64,000 nucleotides of DNA from Rhizobium sp. PP-CC-3A-592 (GCF_003217095.1 NZ_QJSR01000002.1:496001-560000); one strand, 5' to 3'; numbered from the stretch's first letter, positions 52,635 to 63,209 are shown. Numbers and translations are program-made. Notes: a model not told the origin generated them from the letters alone.

Positions 52635-53267
52635 ATGAGACGAACGACTGTCGTCCAGGCAGCCGCCTGCTTTTGCGCGCTTTTTTCGGGGGTTCAACCA
52701 TCATTCGCCGGTGCTTTCGCGACGGTCGTGCCGGCACCGGAAGCCGCTTACCAGACTGCATCCACAGAACTTTCCCTCAAATCCTCTCCGACGAGAACGG
52801 CCTCTCTCGAAGACGTCAGGGCATCCGAGATGACGCGTACGCTGCCGGAGATCGGGCGGACGCTCGGCTTTCCGCTCACCAGTTTCGAGATGGACGCTCC
52901 GGCCTATTCCGGCCTCATCGCCACCTATGCGCAGGCCTTCGGCGTGCCGATCGATCTGGCGCATGCCGTCATCCGGGTCGAGAGCAATTTCAACCCGAAG
53001 GCGCGCGGCAGTGCCGGTGAAATCGGGCTGATGCAGATCAAGCCGGCGACGGCGCGCATGATGGGGTATGGCGGCAGCCGGGCAGGGCTGTTCGATCCGG
53101 AAACCAACATCAAGTTCGGCATGAAGTATCTCGCCAAGGCACATCGTCTCTCCGGCGGCTTCACTTGCGGCACCATCCTGCGCTACAACGCCGGCCATGG
53201 CGCCACCCGCATGAACCCGGTCTCCAGGCGCTATTGCGGCAAGGTTCAGACGTTGCTGGATTCTTAG
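52635..53267 (+). CDS. exported lytic transglycosylase (SLT domain)
   Basis: 210 residues. The ATG begins a signal peptide (MRRTTVVQAAACFCALFSG...SFAGA). The SLT domain has the catalytic Glu in AHAVIRVESNFNPKARG, followed by SAGEIGLMQIKPATARMMGYGG, LFDPETNIKFGMKYLAKAH and TILRYNAGHGA. It is a compact enzyme of about 130 catalytic residues without a tether, unlike the lipoprotein at 48111. It should cut peptidoglycan in the periplasm. A 12-bp palindrome (CCATGATCATGG, 52559-52570) lies upstream. Confidence 0.92.
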   Translation: MRRTTVVQAAACFCALFSGVQPSFAGAFATVVPAPEAAYQTASTELSLKSSPTRTASLEDVRASEMTRTLPEIGRTLGFPLTSFEMDAPAYSGLIATYAQAFGVPIDLAHAVIRVESNFNPKARGSAGEIGLMQIKPATARMMGYGGSRAGLFDPETNIKFGMKYLAKAHRLSGGFTCGTILRYNAGHGATRMNPVSRRYCGKVQTLLDS

Positions 53268-53308
53268 ACGGCAGGTCCGATGGAGACCGGTGAAGACCGG
53301 AGATGGCG

Positions 53309-54490
53309 ATGAGCGGAACGTTCGACACGATCGTGATCGGCAAGGGCATGATGGGCGCGGCCGCCGCGCGCCATCTGGCGGTGAGCGGGACAAGCGTCGC
53401 CCTGATCGGTCCGGACGAACCGCGCGACTGGGCGACGCATGACGGCGTGTTCTCCAGCCATTACGACAACGGCCGGATCACCCGCACCATCGATAGCGAC
53501 GGCGACTGGGCACGCATGGCCCGCCGCTCCATCGAACGCTATCACGGGATCGAGACCCGATCCGGCGTTTCCTTCTATACTGAGATCGGTTGCCTGATCG
53601 CGGCGGCAGATGGAGGTGCCTATCTCCGCAACGTCGATGCCGCTGCAAAAGGGTTGAGTGTGCCCGTCGCCCACATGGATGCGTCTGGCCTGCAATCGCG
53701 CTTTCCCTATTTCTCCTTCCGTGATCATGAAAGCGGGATCTTCGAGGCGCGCGATGCCGGGCATGTCAACCCGCGGGCGCTGGTTGCCGCGGAAACCGTC
53801 TGCGCGGCAATGGCCGGCGCGTCCGTCATCAGCCTTGAGGTGACCGGTCTTGCCGAAACGGCAGACGGCGTGACGGTGACGACAGCCGATGGCGCCACGT
53901 ATCAGGCGCAGAAGGTGTTGGTGGCGACCGGCGGGTTCGCGCTGTCGGAGCGGCTTTTGCGCCGCAAACCTGCCATGCAGGTTCTGGCGCGCACGGTCCT
54001 TTTCGCGGAAGTTGCGGAGGCGGACAGGGAGCGCCTGTCGGCCATGCCGTCGCTCATTCGCAACGGGCCGACGGAAGCCGAAAGCTTCTATCTTCTGCCG
54101 CCGATCGTCTATCCCGACGGCAAGACCTATATCAAGATCGGTGGCGATCCGGACGATCTTCAGCTTCATGACGAGGCGCAGATCCGGTCGTGGTTCCGCG
54201 GCGGCGGACGGGAAGAGGCAGCAGCGCATCTGGCGCGGCATCTTGCCGATATCCTGCCGGACGTCACGCCGACGTCCACGCATTTCTCGCCTTGCGTCGT
54301 CTCACTGACGGAAACCGGCTATCCCTATATCGGCTATGTCTCATCCGATCGCGTCGCGGTTCTCACCGGCGGCAACGGCATGGCGGCGAAGAGCTGCGAC
54401 GAGATCGGCCGGCTCGGGGCTTCGCTGATCCTCGACGGCAAGGTGGACGACGACGGCTACACGCAGTCCTTCGCGGCGGTCTTTGCCTGA
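53309..54490 (+). CDS. FAD-dependent oxidoreductase (sarcosine oxidase/DAO-like)
   Basis: 393 residues from the second of two ATGs, with GGAG six bases upstream. FAD-binding motif TIVIGKGMMGAAAARHLAVSG at the N-terminus, SSHYDNGRITRTIDSDGDWARMARRSIERY, and near the C-terminus LTETGYPYIGYVSSDRVAVLTGGNGMAAKSCDEIGR, matching monomeric sarcosine oxidase and N-methyl-amino acid oxidase relatives. It would oxidise a secondary amine or amino acid to an imine with release of peroxide. Monocistronic, just upstream of rnpB. The substrate is not known. Confidence 0.85.
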   Translation: MSGTFDTIVIGKGMMGAAAARHLAVSGTSVALIGPDEPRDWATHDGVFSSHYDNGRITRTIDSDGDWARMARRSIERYHGIETRSGVSFYTEIGCLIAAADGGAYLRNVDAAAKGLSVPVAHMDASGLQSRFPYFSFRDHESGIFEARDAGHVNPRALVAAETVCAAMAGASVISLEVTGLAETADGVTVTTADGATYQAQKVLVATGGFALSERLLRRKPAMQVLARTVLFAEVAEADRERLSAMPSLIRNGPTEAESFYLLPPIVYPDGKTYIKIGGDPDDLQLHDEAQIRSWFRGGGREEAAAHLARHLADILPDVTPTSTHFSPCVVSLTETGYPYIGYVSSDRVAVLTGGNGMAAKSCDEIGRLGASLILDGKVDDDGYTQSFAAVFA

Positions 54491-54553
54491 GACTGTCACC
54501 CGCACTCGTGGATAAAGCTGGCCAAGGCTGGAAGTCTCCGCTATCAGGGCGCT

Positions 54554-54954
54554 GCCAGTCGGCCGGGCAGCCGCTCTCCGCTATGACCGAAAGGTTGCGG
54601 GGGGAGGAAAGTCCGGGCTCCACGGAAAAACGGTGCCGGATAACGTCCGGCGAGGGCGACCTCAGGGATAGTGCCACAGAAAGCAAACCGCCCGCGTCTG
54701 ACGCGGGTAAGGGTGAAAGGGTGGGGTAAGAGCCCACCGCGCGTCTGGTAACAGGGGCGGCACGGTAAACCCCACCGGGAGCAAGACCGAATAGGGATGA
54801 CGTGGCAGCCGCAAGGCTGCCGGCCTGTTCCGGGCCAGTCATCCGGGTGGGTTGCACGAGGCGGCGCGCGAGCGTCGTCCCAGATGAATGGCTGCCACGT
54901 TCCGGTCCTCAACCGGCCGGAGCCATACAGAACCCGGCTTACAGGCCGACTGGC
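54554..54954 (+). ncRNA. rnpB: RNase P RNA (class A)
   Basis: 401 bases. The outer P1 stem is GCCAGTCGGCC (54554-54564) with GGCCGACTGGC (54944-54954), followed by a T run that ends transcription. Universally conserved pieces are present: GAGGAAAGTCCGGGCTCC after P3, CAGGGATAGTGCCACAGAAA, the GGGTAAGAGCCCACCGCG block, and GCGGCACGGTAAACCCCACC. The RNA is the catalytic part of the enzyme that removes the 5' leader of tRNA precursors. Its position beside the dcw cluster is known from other alphaproteobacteria. Confidence 0.97.
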
Positions 54955-54961
54955 GTTTTTC

Positions 54962-55187
54962 CTCTCCTACCACCCCTGCGTGCGATGCGCCTTATTTTGG
55001 GTCACGTCGATTTTCTCCTATGTCGCTGTTCTCGCACGTATTTGAGCGTTCGCGAATGCCGCTTCCGGTATTTTGAACGTTTCCGATCGCGGCGTGCAAA
55101 CAGAGTGTTGCCTGAGCCATCGTAACCATTTGTTAAACTTAACAGTCTATCAATGATGGGTGGAGGCGGCCCCTCTGACGACCCAAA
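54962..55187. other. gap between rnpB and the dcw control region
   Basis: About 225 bases with no convincing gene. Notable pieces are ATTTGTTAAACTTAACAG and TGATGGGTGGAGGCGG close to the promoter. Short open frames on both strands lack ribosome sites. Confidence 0.4.
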
Positions 55188-55222
55188 TCCCATTGACCCC
55201 CATATGGTCCCATGCTATCCCA
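55188..55222. promoter_or_regulatory. MraZ operator: four CCCA repeats at 10-bp spacing
   Basis: CCCA occurs at 55189, 55199, 55209 and 55219, an exact 10-base period, which on the minus strand reads TGGGN-N5 four times. Direct TGGGN repeats with 5-base spacers are the known binding site of MraZ in E. coli and others. The repeats overlay the candidate promoter of the cluster. Confidence 0.8.
55193..55221 (+). promoter_or_regulatory. candidate promoter of the dcw cluster
   Basis: TTGACC (55193-55198) and TATCCC (55216-55221) are separated by 17 bases, a good housekeeping-type promoter spacing. The transcript would carry about 165 bases of leader before mraZ. It is fully covered by the MraZ repeats, implying direct autorepression. 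Confidence 0.6.
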
Positions 55223-55395
55223 ATCATGCACTGCACAGGGGTCGTTGACGGCCCGATCATCGCGAGTTTGGTGGTTGCCCCGACAGGGGTTTTGGAACGG
55301 GTTTGTCGCCCGGCGGTGGCGTATTGTGTCTGCTTCCGGGGTTGCTTGCGGGCGTTTTCCGTCGGCGCATTGGATGAAAACGGCTGTTGCGCGTC

Positions 55396-55836
55396 ATGAA
55401 CCGCTTTCTCTCGCATGCCACGAACCGTATCGATGCGAAGGGACGGGTTTCCGTTCCCTCGTCGTTTCGCGGCGTGCTGGCGAAGCTGGATATTGCGGAG
55501 CTGTATTGTTTCCAGGATTTCGTGTTCCCTGCCATCAGTGCGGGCGGGCCGGAATTGCTGGATCGTTTCGAGCGGCAGATTGCGGGCGAGGATCCGTTTT
55601 CGCCGCAAGCCAACGAGATGTCGCTCCTCATTCACGGGGGCGGGGTCTTCATGAAGCTCGACCAGGAAGGTCGGTTGATGGTCACGGATTTCATCCGCGA
55701 CTTCACCGGCATCACCAACGAGGTGACTTTCGTTGGCCGGGCGGATCACTTTCAGTTATGGGCGCCGCAGGTGTTTCAGGAAACGCAGGCGGCGGCACGT
55801 CAGGAACGCAGGTTGCGAGGTCTGCGCCCCGGCTAG
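55396..55836 (+). CDS. mraZ: transcriptional regulator MraZ
   Basis: 146 residues. Two SpoVT/AbrB-like half domains: [23 protein letters not shown] at the start (canonical DAKGRVxxP) and [22 protein letters not shown] in the second half. It ends with an Ala/Arg tail. MraZ forms rings that bind direct repeats and repress the division and cell-wall cluster. It is the first gene of that cluster, as usual, and 15 bases ahead of rsmH. The matching repeats upstream strengthen the call. Confidence 0.97.
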   Translation: MNRFLSHATNRIDAKGRVSVPSSFRGVLAKLDIAELYCFQDFVFPAISAGGPELLDRFERQIAGEDPFSPQANEMSLLIHGGGVFMKLDQEGRLMVTDFIRDFTGITNEVTFVGRADHFQLWAPQVFQETQAAARQERRLRGLRPG

Positions 55837-55850
55837 CATGGAGAGACGGA

Positions 55851-56876
55851 ATGGTGGCGGATCTTGGCGACAGTGCAGCTGGAGCCGATGGCGGACCGGT
55901 CCGCCACATTCCGGTTCTTCTCCCAGAGGTTTTGAACAGGCTTCAGCCGGAAACGGGTAAGACGATCCTCGACGGCACGTTCGGTGCCGGCGGATATACG
56001 TCCGCGATCCTTCAGAGTGGCGCCGACGTCATCGCGCTCGATCGCGATCCGAGCGCGATTGCTGCCGGACAGGCCCTCGTCGCGGCGAGCGGCGGTCGGC
56101 TGACGCTCATTCACGCACAGTTTTCCGAGTTGGCCCGTCATGCCCCCGAAGGCGGGCTTGATGGTGTCGTGCTCGATATCGGCGTCTCCTCCATGCAGAT
56201 CGACGAAGCGGACAGAGGCTTTTCCTTCCAGCGCCGCGGCCCGCTCGACATGCGCATGTCGAGCGATGGCGTTTCCGCGGCCGATGTCGTCAACCGTGCG
56301 AAGGTCGGCGATCTCATCCGCATCTTCGGTTTTCTCGGCGAAGAGCCGCAGTCGGGCCGCATCGCGCGCGCCATCGAGAAGCGCCGTGCGGAAACGCCGT
56401 TCGAAACGACGCGCGATCTGGCCGGGCTGATCGAGGTGGTGACCCCGCGCAAGGCCAAGGACAAGATCCATCCGGCGACCCGCGTCTTCCAGGCGCTGCG
56501 CATCTTCGTCAACAACGAGCTCGGCGAACTGGCCGAGGCGCTGTTTGCCGCCGAGCGCGCGCTGAAGCCCGGCGGGCGGCTGAGCGTGGTGACCTTCCAT
56601 TCGCTCGAAGACCGGATCGTCAAGAAATTCTTTCAGGACCGGGCCGGCAAGGCTTCGGGTTCGCGCCACCTTCCCATCATGCACGAGCGCCCGGCAACCT
56701 TCGCACCAGTTGGTAAGGCGATGATTGCAGCCAGCGAAGACGAATCATCCAGGAATCCGCGCGCCCGCTCCGCCAAGCTGCGGGTCGGGGAACGCACGCA
56801 TGCCCCAGCCGAGGCCGCCGACATGTCGATTTTCGATCTGCCAGACCTTGCAAGTCTTTCGAAGCTGGGAGGCTGA
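55851..56876 (+). CDS. rsmH: 16S rRNA (cytosine-1402-N4)-methyltransferase
   Basis: 341 residues with GGAG before the ATG; the open frame far upstream is a shadow of mraZ. Motifs: [31 protein letters not shown] (SAM binding), [32 protein letters not shown] and [11 protein letters not shown], all conserved in RsmH (MraW). It methylates C1402 of 16S rRNA. Cotranscribed with mraZ and followed after three bases by ftsL. Confidence 0.97.
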   Translation: MVADLGDSAAGADGGPVRHIPVLLPEVLNRLQPETGKTILDGTFGAGGYTSAILQSGADVIALDRDPSAIAAGQALVAASGGRLTLIHAQFSELARHAPEGGLDGVVLDIGVSSMQIDEADRGFSFQRRGPLDMRMSSDGVSAADVVNRAKVGDLIRIFGFLGEEPQSGRIARAIEKRRAETPFETTRDLAGLIEVVTPRKAKDKIHPATRVFQALRIFVNNELGELAEALFAAERALKPGGRLSVVTFHSLEDRIVKKFFQDRAGKASGSRHLPIMHERPATFAPVGKAMIAASEDESSRNPRARSAKLRVGERTHAPAEAADMSIFDLPDLASLSKLGG

Positions 56877-56879
56877 CGC

Positions 56880-57284
56880 ATGCTGAGAACGCTCGATATC
56901 GTCTTGATCGTCGTCATGACCGCTGCGGCGACCGTGACCTATACGATCAAGCACAAGGCCGAGAACAAGCTCGAGGACGTTCGTTCGCTCGATGCGCAGA
57001 TCAAGCTGGAGGAAGATACGATCGACCTTCTGCGGGCCGACTGGGCGCTGCTGACGCAGCCGAACCGGCTCGACCGTCTCGTGCAGGCCTATGACAAGGA
57101 CCTGCAGCTCGTTCCCACGGACCCGACGCAGCTTGCGCATCCCGAAGAGCTGCCGATGCTGAAGGCCGATGTCCCTCCGCCGGAGGAGAAGGACAGCAAG
57201 GGCAAGAAGAAGGCCGCTCCGGCCGTCGCATCCAGCGATAGCCAGAAGACCGACGAGATCTCAACAGGTTCGGTGGCGCGCTGA
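56880..57284 (+). CDS. ftsL: cell division protein FtsL
   Basis: 134 residues. A single N-terminal membrane helix (LDIVLIVVMTAAATVTYTI) with a coiled-coil periplasmic part (KAENKLEDVRSLDAQIKLEEDTIDLLRADWALLTQPNRLDRLV) and a Lys/Pro/Ser-rich tail, as in alphaproteobacterial FtsL. FtsL bridges FtsQ/FtsB to FtsI/FtsW in the divisome. The gene sits between rsmH and ftsI, overlapping ftsI by one base, which supports the call despite low conservation of the family. Confidence 0.93.
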   Translation: MLRTLDIVLIVVMTAAATVTYTIKHKAENKLEDVRSLDAQIKLEEDTIDLLRADWALLTQPNRLDRLVQAYDKDLQLVPTDPTQLAHPEELPMLKADVPPPEEKDSKGKKKAAPAVASSDSQKTDEISTGSVAR

Positions 57285-59035
57285 TGTCGTTTCTTTCCCG
57301 CATCATGGTCGTCAAGAGCAAGGCGCACTTCTCTGCCGGCGGCAACAATCACCCCGGCGATCTTTCGCGCGGCGCGCCCTTCGAAGGCATTCGCAAGCGG
57401 CGCGGCAACCAGGCCCGCAGCCGTGTCGCCATCGTCATCGCCGGCTTCTCTGTCGTCTACTGCATCATCGGCGGACGCCTGATCCAGTACGGCTTTGCCC
57501 AGCCCGAGACGGTATCGAGCATCGGCCGCGCCGACAATCTGATGGCTTCGCGGCCCGACATTCTCGACCGCAACGGCCAGATTCTGGCAACCGACATCCG
57601 CACCGTCTCGCTCTTTGCCGAGCCGCACAAGATCGTCGATGCGGACGAGGCGGTCGAGCAGCTGGCGACCGTGCTTCCCAATCTCAACAATGCCGACATC
57701 TATAACAAGCTGAAGTCCAAATCGCGCTTCCAGTGGCTGCGCCGCCAGCTGACGCCGAAGCAGCAGAGCGATATCCTCGCGCTCGGCATTCCCGGCATCG
57801 GCTTCCGGCCGGAGAAGCGCCGCTTCTATCCGGGCGGCGTCACCGCCTCGCATGTCGTCGGCCACGTCAACGTCGATAACCGCGGCATTGCCGGCATGGA
57901 GCGCTGGATCGACAACCAGGGCCTCGCGGACCTTGCTGCCATCGGCATGACGAGTGATGCGAAGCTGGAGCCCGTGCGTCTGTCGATCGACCTGCGCGTC
58001 CAGAACATCATGCGCGATGTCGTCGTCGATGCCATGGTCAAGTTCAAGTCGCTGGCCGCCGGCGGCGTCGTCATGGATGTGAAGACCGGCGAAATTCTCG
58101 CCATGGTTTCCTATCCCGATTACGATCCGAACAAGCCGGCCGATGGCGCCAAGGAAGGCTGGATGAACCGGATGTCGAACGGGACGTTCGAGATGGGCTC
58201 CACCTTCAAGTCGTTCACCACGGCCATGGCGCTCGACAGCGGCAAGGTCAAGCTGACCGACAGCTTCGACGCGCGTTTCCCGATCCGCATCGGCGGCTTC
58301 ACCATCAAGGACTTCCACGGCAAGCATCGCGTGCTGACCGTGCCGGAGATCTTCCAGTATTCGTCCAACATCGGCACCGCCAAAATGGCCGATCTTGTCG
58401 GCATCGACGCGCACAAGGAGTTCCTGACGCGGATCGGCCTTCTGACCCGGATTCAGACGGAACTGCCGGAAATCAAGATGCCGAGCCAGCCGAAGGTCTG
58501 GAAGAAAATCAACTCGATCACGATCTCGTTCGGCCATGGCGTCTCCACCACGCCGCTGCAGACGGCGGTCGCGGGCGGGGCGCTGATCAACGGCGGCAAA
58601 CTGATCGAGCCGACCTTCCTGCCGCGCACCATCGAAGAGGCCGCTGCCGCCTCCACGCAGGTCATCAAGAAATCGACCAGCGACGACATGCGCTACCTGT
58701 TCCGCTGGAACGGTGTTCACGGATCGGGCCGGAACGCCCGCGTTCCCGGCTTCAATGTCGGCGGCAAGACGGGCACGGCCGACAAGGTGGTCAACGGGCG
58801 CTATTCGAGCGACGCCAACTTCAACGCCTTCCTTGCCGGCTTCCCGATCGACGATCCGCGCTATGTGGTGCTGACCTTTATCGACGAGCCGAAGACCGAC
58901 AAGGGCAACGGCGCGGCGCTCGCCGGCAACACGGCGGCCCCGATGGTACATGACATCATCAGCCGTTCCGCGCCGCTTCTGGGCGTCGAGCCGAAGTTCG
59001 GTGCCGACGGTTCCGCCTTGCTTGTGGCGTATTGA
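57284..59035 (+). CDS. ftsI: septal peptidoglycan transpeptidase FtsI (PBP3)
   Basis: 583 residues. A cytoplasmic N-terminal tail, one membrane helix (about residues 48-68), a non-catalytic domain (DILDRNGQILATDI to NVDNRGIAGMERW) and the transpeptidase domain. Catalytic motifs are GSTFKSFTTA (S-x-x-K), YSSN (S-x-N) and GGKTGTADK (KTG). It cross-links peptidoglycan at the septum, is the target of beta-lactams such as aztreonam, and works with FtsW. It overlaps ftsL by one base. Length fits the family. Confidence 0.97.
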   Translation: MSFLSRIMVVKSKAHFSAGGNNHPGDLSRGAPFEGIRKRRGNQARSRVAIVIAGFSVVYCIIGGRLIQYGFAQPETVSSIGRADNLMASRPDILDRNGQILATDIRTVSLFAEPHKIVDADEAVEQLATVLPNLNNADIYNKLKSKSRFQWLRRQLTPKQQSDILALGIPGIGFRPEKRRFYPGGVTASHVVGHVNVDNRGIAGMERWIDNQGLADLAAIGMTSDAKLEPVRLSIDLRVQNIMRDVVVDAMVKFKSLAAGGVVMDVKTGEILAMVSYPDYDPNKPADGAKEGWMNRMSNGTFEMGSTFKSFTTAMALDSGKVKLTDSFDARFPIRIGGFTIKDFHGKHRVLTVPEIFQYSSNIGTAKMADLVGIDAHKEFLTRIGLLTRIQTELPEIKMPSQPKVWKKINSITISFGHGVSTTPLQTAVAGGALINGGKLIEPTFLPRTIEEAAAASTQVIKKSTSDDMRYLFRWNGVHGSGRNARVPGFNVGGKTGTADKVVNGRYSSDANFNAFLAGFPIDDPRYVVLTFIDEPKTDKGNGAALAGNTAAPMVHDIISRSAPLLGVEPKFGADGSALLVAY

Positions 59036-59099
59036 GCGGTAAAGGACGGTCACGCGGCCGTGATGGCCCAAGGGAATCGTGTTGGGAAAAGTGCAATCG

Positions 59100-60593
59100 A
59101 TGAAGATCAGTGACCTTGCGACGCTTGCAGACGGGTACGACGGCGTGGGCGCGTTCCTGCCGTCAGGTCAGGCCGATGCCGAAATCGGCGGACTGACGGC
59201 CGACAGTCGCAAGGTGTCGCCCGGCACCCTGTTCGTGGCGGTTCCCGGCAACAAGGCGAACGGCAGCGTTTATGTCGATGACGCCGTGTCGCGCGGTGCG
59301 GTTGCCATCGTGACCGAGGAGGACCTCGGCTCGAACCTCTCCGTGCCCGTCCTTCGCGTCGCCTCTACCCGCACGTTTCTGTCTCTCGCAGCGGCACGTT
59401 TCTATGACGCGCAGCCCGAAACGATGGTCGCCGTCACCGGTACGGCGGGGAAGACCTCCGTCGCTTCGTTTACCCGCCAGATCTGGGCGCATGCCGGGCT
59501 TGCCGCTGCGATGATCGGCACGACCGGCGTCGTTGCGCCCGGCCGGAACGACTACGGCTCGCTCACCACGCCCGATCCGGTCTCGCTGCACCAGCTGCTG
59601 TCAGAACTGGCTGCAGCCGGCGTGACGCATGCGGCCATGGAAGCCTCCAGCCACGGGCTCGACCAGAGCCGGCTCGACGGCGTTCGCCTCTCGGCTGCCG
59701 CCTTCACCAATCTCGGCCGCGATCACATGGATTACCATCCGACGATCGAGCATTATCTCGGCGCCAAGATGCGCCTGTTCGAAGCGCTGCTGCCCAAGGG
59801 CGCGCCGGCCATCATCTTCTCCGACGACGAATGGTCGGATGCCGCGATCCGGGCTGCGAAAGCGGCGGGCAGCGATGTGCGCACCGTCGGCCGCAAGGGC
59901 GACTATCTCGCTCTGAAGCGCGTGGAGCATTTCCGCCACAAGCAGATCGCCGAAGTGCATGTCGATGGGCGCATCTTCGAGGTGAACCTGCCGCTCGCGG
60001 GTGACTTCCAGATTTCGAATGCGCTGGTGGCCGCAGGTCTTGCCCTGTCCACGGGCGTCGATGCGCCCACGGTCATGCTGGCGCTCGAAAAGCTGCAGGG
60101 TGCTCCGGGCCGACTGGAGCTTGTGGGTCAGACGTCGGATGGGGCGCTCGCCTATGTCGATTACGCCCACAAGCCGGACGCTTTGGCGCAGGTCCTGTCC
60201 TCCGTCCGGCCCTTCACGACCGGACGCGTTGTGACGGTGTTCGGCTGCGGTGGCGACCGCGACAAAGGCAAGCGGCCGCTGATGGGCGAGATCGCGACCC
60301 GGCTGTCCGATGTCGTGATCGTGACGGACGACAATCCGCGTTCGGAAACACCGGCGACGATCCGCAGCGAGATCCTGGCCGCGGCACCCGGCGCGACCGA
60401 AATCGCCGATCGCGCGGAGGCCATCCGCCATGCCGTCGGCATGCTCGGACCCGGGGATACGCTGATCGTTGCCGGCAAGGGTCACGAGCAGGGACAGACA
60501 GTCGGCACGGTCACGCTGCCCTTCTCGGATCATGCCGAAATTCGCAAGGCTCTTGGTGCGCAGCAGACGGCTGGCCAGGATATGGGAGGCTGA
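59100..60593 (+). CDS. murE: UDP-MurNAc-tripeptide synthetase (meso-diaminopimelate adding)
   Basis: About 497 residues. Mur ligase motifs: [34 protein letters not shown] (ATP loop), [13 protein letters not shown], and [17 protein letters not shown]; the [13 protein letters not shown] segment with DNPR marks selectivity for meso-diaminopimelate. It adds the third residue of the wall peptide in the cytoplasm. The start could also be a GTG at 59079 with AAGGGA very close upstream. It is followed after four bases by murF. Confidence 0.96.
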   Translation: MKISDLATLADGYDGVGAFLPSGQADAEIGGLTADSRKVSPGTLFVAVPGNKANGSVYVDDAVSRGAVAIVTEEDLGSNLSVPVLRVASTRTFLSLAAARFYDAQPETMVAVTGTAGKTSVASFTRQIWAHAGLAAAMIGTTGVVAPGRNDYGSLTTPDPVSLHQLLSELAAAGVTHAAMEASSHGLDQSRLDGVRLSAAAFTNLGRDHMDYHPTIEHYLGAKMRLFEALLPKGAPAIIFSDDEWSDAAIRAAKAAGSDVRTVGRKGDYLALKRVEHFRHKQIAEVHVDGRIFEVNLPLAGDFQISNALVAAGLALSTGVDAPTVMLALEKLQGAPGRLELVGQTSDGALAYVDYAHKPDALAQVLSSVRPFTTGRVVTVFGCGGDRDKGKRPLMGEIATRLSDVVIVTDDNPRSETPATIRSEILAAAPGATEIADRAEAIRHAVGMLGPGDTLIVAGKGHEQGQTVGTVTLPFSDHAEIRKALGAQQTAGQDMGG

Positions 60594-60597
60594 CGAC

Positions 60598-62034
60598 ATG
60601 GGTTTTCTCTGGACGAGCGCCGACCTGCTGGCCGCCATGCACGGTCGCCCGGTGGGCAACCTGCCGCAGGGCATTACCGGCATCTCGATCGACAGCCGCG
60701 CCATGGGCAAGGGCGAGGCCTTCTTTGCCATCAAGGGCGACCGGGTGGACGGGCACGACTATGCCGGTCTCGCCATTGCCAATGGTGCCGCCCTTCTCGT
60801 TGTCAGCGAAGGCAAGCTGCCGGCGCTCGGACGCCTGATCGCGCCGATGATCGTCGTGGATGACGTGCTCGCGGCCATGGTCCGGCTCGGCTGCGCGGCG
60901 CGCGACCGGAGTGCGGCCAAGATCATCGCGGTCACAGGCTCTGTCGGTAAGACCACGACCAAGGAGATGCTGCGGCATGCGCTGTCGCCGAGCGGGCGGG
61001 TTCACGCATCCGTCGCCTCCTTCAACAATCACTGGGGCGTGCCGCTGACGCTCGCGCGCATGCCGGAAGCGACCGATTACGGTGTCTTCGAAATCGGCAT
61101 GAACCATCCGAACGAGATCCGGCCGCTGGTGCGCATGGTCCGTCCGCATGTCGCCGTCATCACCACGATCGCCCCGGCGCATCTCGGCAATTTCCGCGAT
61201 CTCGACGAGATCGCCACGGCGAAGGCCGAGATCATGGAAGGGCTGGTCGATGGCGGTCATGTCCTTCTCAACCGCGACAATGCGCAGTTCGGCACGCTGG
61301 AAAAGGCGGCCGCGATGCTCGGCGTCTCGAGCGTCCACAGCTTCGGCGTCGATCAGCGTGCCGATTTCCGGATGATCGAATATGCGGCGACGCCGGAGGG
61401 CGGCACGCTCTGGGCGATGATCGACGGCCGCACGCTCGAGATCCCGCTCGGCGCTCCGGGCCGCCACATCGCCGAGAACGCGCTTGCCGTGCTCGGTGCG
61501 GCGACGCTCGTCGGCGCGGACCTCGACACGGTGATATCAGCGCTGGCGACGCTGCAGCCGGAAAAGGGCCGCGGCGAACGCCATCGTCTGTCCGTGGGCA
61601 CGGGCACGATGACGCTGATCGACGAGAGCTACAACGCCAATCCCGCCTCCATGCGCGCGGCCATCGCGCTTCTCGGAGAAGCCGAGATCGGCGTCGAGGG
61701 CGGACGACGGATCGCCATTCTCGGCGACATGCTGGAGATGGGCGCGCATGCCACGCAGGCGCATGCGTCTCTTGCCGGCGTGTTGCTGGAGCAGGGCATC
61801 GACACGGTCTGGCTTGCCGGACCCGAGATGACGCATTTGCGGGACGCTCTGCCGGAGACGGTCTCCGTGGTGCATTGCGATGCGGTCGACGATCTGCGCA
61901 ATCACGCGGTCGCCTCGGTGCGGGCGGGCGATGTCGTCATGATCAAATCCTCGAAGGGAACGGGCTGCGGACGGATTGTCCAGGCGCTTCTCGATACATT
62001 TCCGGCGCAGGCCGAAACGGAGCAGGCGCTCTAG
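60598..62034 (+). CDS. murF: UDP-MurNAc-pentapeptide ligase (D-Ala-D-Ala adding)
   Basis: 478 residues from the ATG directly after murE; the open frame upstream runs through murE as a shadow. Motifs: [40 protein letters not shown] (ATP loop), [30 protein letters not shown] and [14 protein letters not shown]. It adds D-Ala-D-Ala to the UDP-MurNAc tripeptide, the last cytoplasmic step before mraY. A 74-base gap separates it from mraY. Confidence 0.97.
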   Translation: MGFLWTSADLLAAMHGRPVGNLPQGITGISIDSRAMGKGEAFFAIKGDRVDGHDYAGLAIANGAALLVVSEGKLPALGRLIAPMIVVDDVLAAMVRLGCAARDRSAAKIIAVTGSVGKTTTKEMLRHALSPSGRVHASVASFNNHWGVPLTLARMPEATDYGVFEIGMNHPNEIRPLVRMVRPHVAVITTIAPAHLGNFRDLDEIATAKAEIMEGLVDGGHVLLNRDNAQFGTLEKAAAMLGVSSVHSFGVDQRADFRMIEYAATPEGGTLWAMIDGRTLEIPLGAPGRHIAENALAVLGAATLVGADLDTVISALATLQPEKGRGERHRLSVGTGTMTLIDESYNANPASMRAAIALLGEAEIGVEGGRRIAILGDMLEMGAHATQAHASLAGVLLEQGIDTVWLAGPEMTHLRDALPETVSVVHCDAVDDLRNHAVASVRAGDVVMIKSSKGTGCGRIVQALLDTFPAQAETEQAL

Positions 62035-62108
62035 CGCTCGCTCCACCTCATTTTCCTCTCCGGTCGGGAGAGGCATGTCGATATCGAATTTTCGGGGAAG
62101 GGTCCCTC

Positions 62109-63209
62109 ATGCTCATCTGGCTTGTCGAACTGGCGGACCATTTCCAGTTTTTCAATCTGTTCCGGTACATCACGTTCCGCACCGGCGCGGCGCTCTTCAC
62201 CTCCGCCATGATCGTGTTCCTGTTCGGGCCGAAGATGATTTCGTCGCTGCGCGTGCGGCAGGGCCGGGGACAGCCGATCCGCGCCGATGGGCCGCAGACA
62301 CATTTCAAGAAGGCGGGGACGCCGACCATGGGCGGCCTGATGATCCTCGCCGGCATCGTCGTTTCGTCGCTGCTCTGGGCCGACCTTTCCAGCGTCTATG
62401 TGGTCTCGACCCTGCTCGTCACGCTTGGCTTCGGCGCCATCGGCTTTTATGACGACTATCTCAAGGTGACGAAGCAGTCGGACAAGGGCTTTTCCGGCAA
62501 GGCACGTCTCGCGATCGAGTTCGCCGTCGCCGCCGTCGCCGTGTTCTTCATGATGCGCTCGGCGATTTCCGCCGGCACCGCCGGCTCCACCTTCGGCTCC
62601 TCGCTGACATTCCCCTTCCTCAAGGATTTCACGCTCAACCTCGGCTATTTCTTCATCCTGTTCGGTGGCTTCGTCATCGTCGGTGCCGGCAATGCGGTGA
62701 ACCTGACGGACGGGCTCGACGGTCTGGCCATCGTGCCGGTGATGATCGCTGCGGCATCCTTCGGCGTCATCGCCTACCTTGCCGGTAACGCGGTGTTCGC
62801 CAACTACCTGCAGATCCACTTCGTACCCGGCACGGGGGAACTGGCCGTCATTCTCGGGGCGGTCATCGGGGCAGGGCTCGGCTTCCTCTGGTTCAACGCG
62901 CCGCCCGCCGCCATCTTCATGGGCGACACCGGATCGCTGGCGCTCGGCGGCCTCATCGGCACCGTCGCTGTGGCGACCAAGCACGAGATCGTCATGGTCA
63001 TCATCGGCGGCCTGTTCGTCATGGAGACGCTGTCCGTCATCATCCAGGTCTTCTGGTTCAAGCGGACGGGCCGCCGCGTGTTCCTCATGGCGCCGATCCA
63101 CCACCATTTCGAAAAGAAGGGCTGGACGGAAAGCCAGGTCGTCATCCGCTTCTGGATCATCGCCGTCATCCTGGCCATGGTCGGCCTGTCCACGCTGAAG
63201 CTGCGGTAA
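62109..63209 (+). CDS. mraY: phospho-MurNAc-pentapeptide translocase (lipid I synthase)
   Basis: 366 residues with ten predicted membrane helices. Key motifs: [33 protein letters not shown] (DD), [12 protein letters not shown], and [16 protein letters not shown] (HHH motif); all line the catalytic cleft. It moves phospho-MurNAc-pentapeptide to undecaprenyl phosphate, forming lipid I. The start [24 protein letters not shown] is the standard alphaproteobacterial N-terminus. The stop is four bases before murD. Confidence 0.98.
   Translation: MLIWLVELADHFQFFNLFRYITFRTGAALFTSAMIVFLFGPKMISSLRVRQGRGQPIRADGPQTHFKKAGTPTMGGLMILAGIVVSSLLWADLSSVYVVSTLLVTLGFGAIGFYDDYLKVTKQSDKGFSGKARLAIEFAVAAVAVFFMMRSAISAGTAGSTFGSSLTFPFLKDFTLNLGYFFILFGGFVIVGAGNAVNLTDGLDGLAIVPVMIAAASFGVIAYLAGNAVFANYLQIHFVPGTGELAVILGAVIGAGLGFLWFNAPPAAIFMGDTGSLALGGLIGTVAVATKHEIVMVIIGGLFVMETLSVIIQVFWFKRTGRRVFLMAPIHHHFEKKGWTESQVVIRFWIIAVILAMVGLSTLKLR

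Noticed and set aside
57089-59071. 660-codon minus-strand open frame opposite ftsI
   Set aside because: Antisense shadow in high-GC DNA; FtsI on the plus strand has all catalytic motifs.
59079-59099. Alternative GTG start adding seven residues to MurE
   Set aside because: The ribosome motif is too close to the GTG and the added residues are not family-like; the ATG at 59100 is preferred but not proven.
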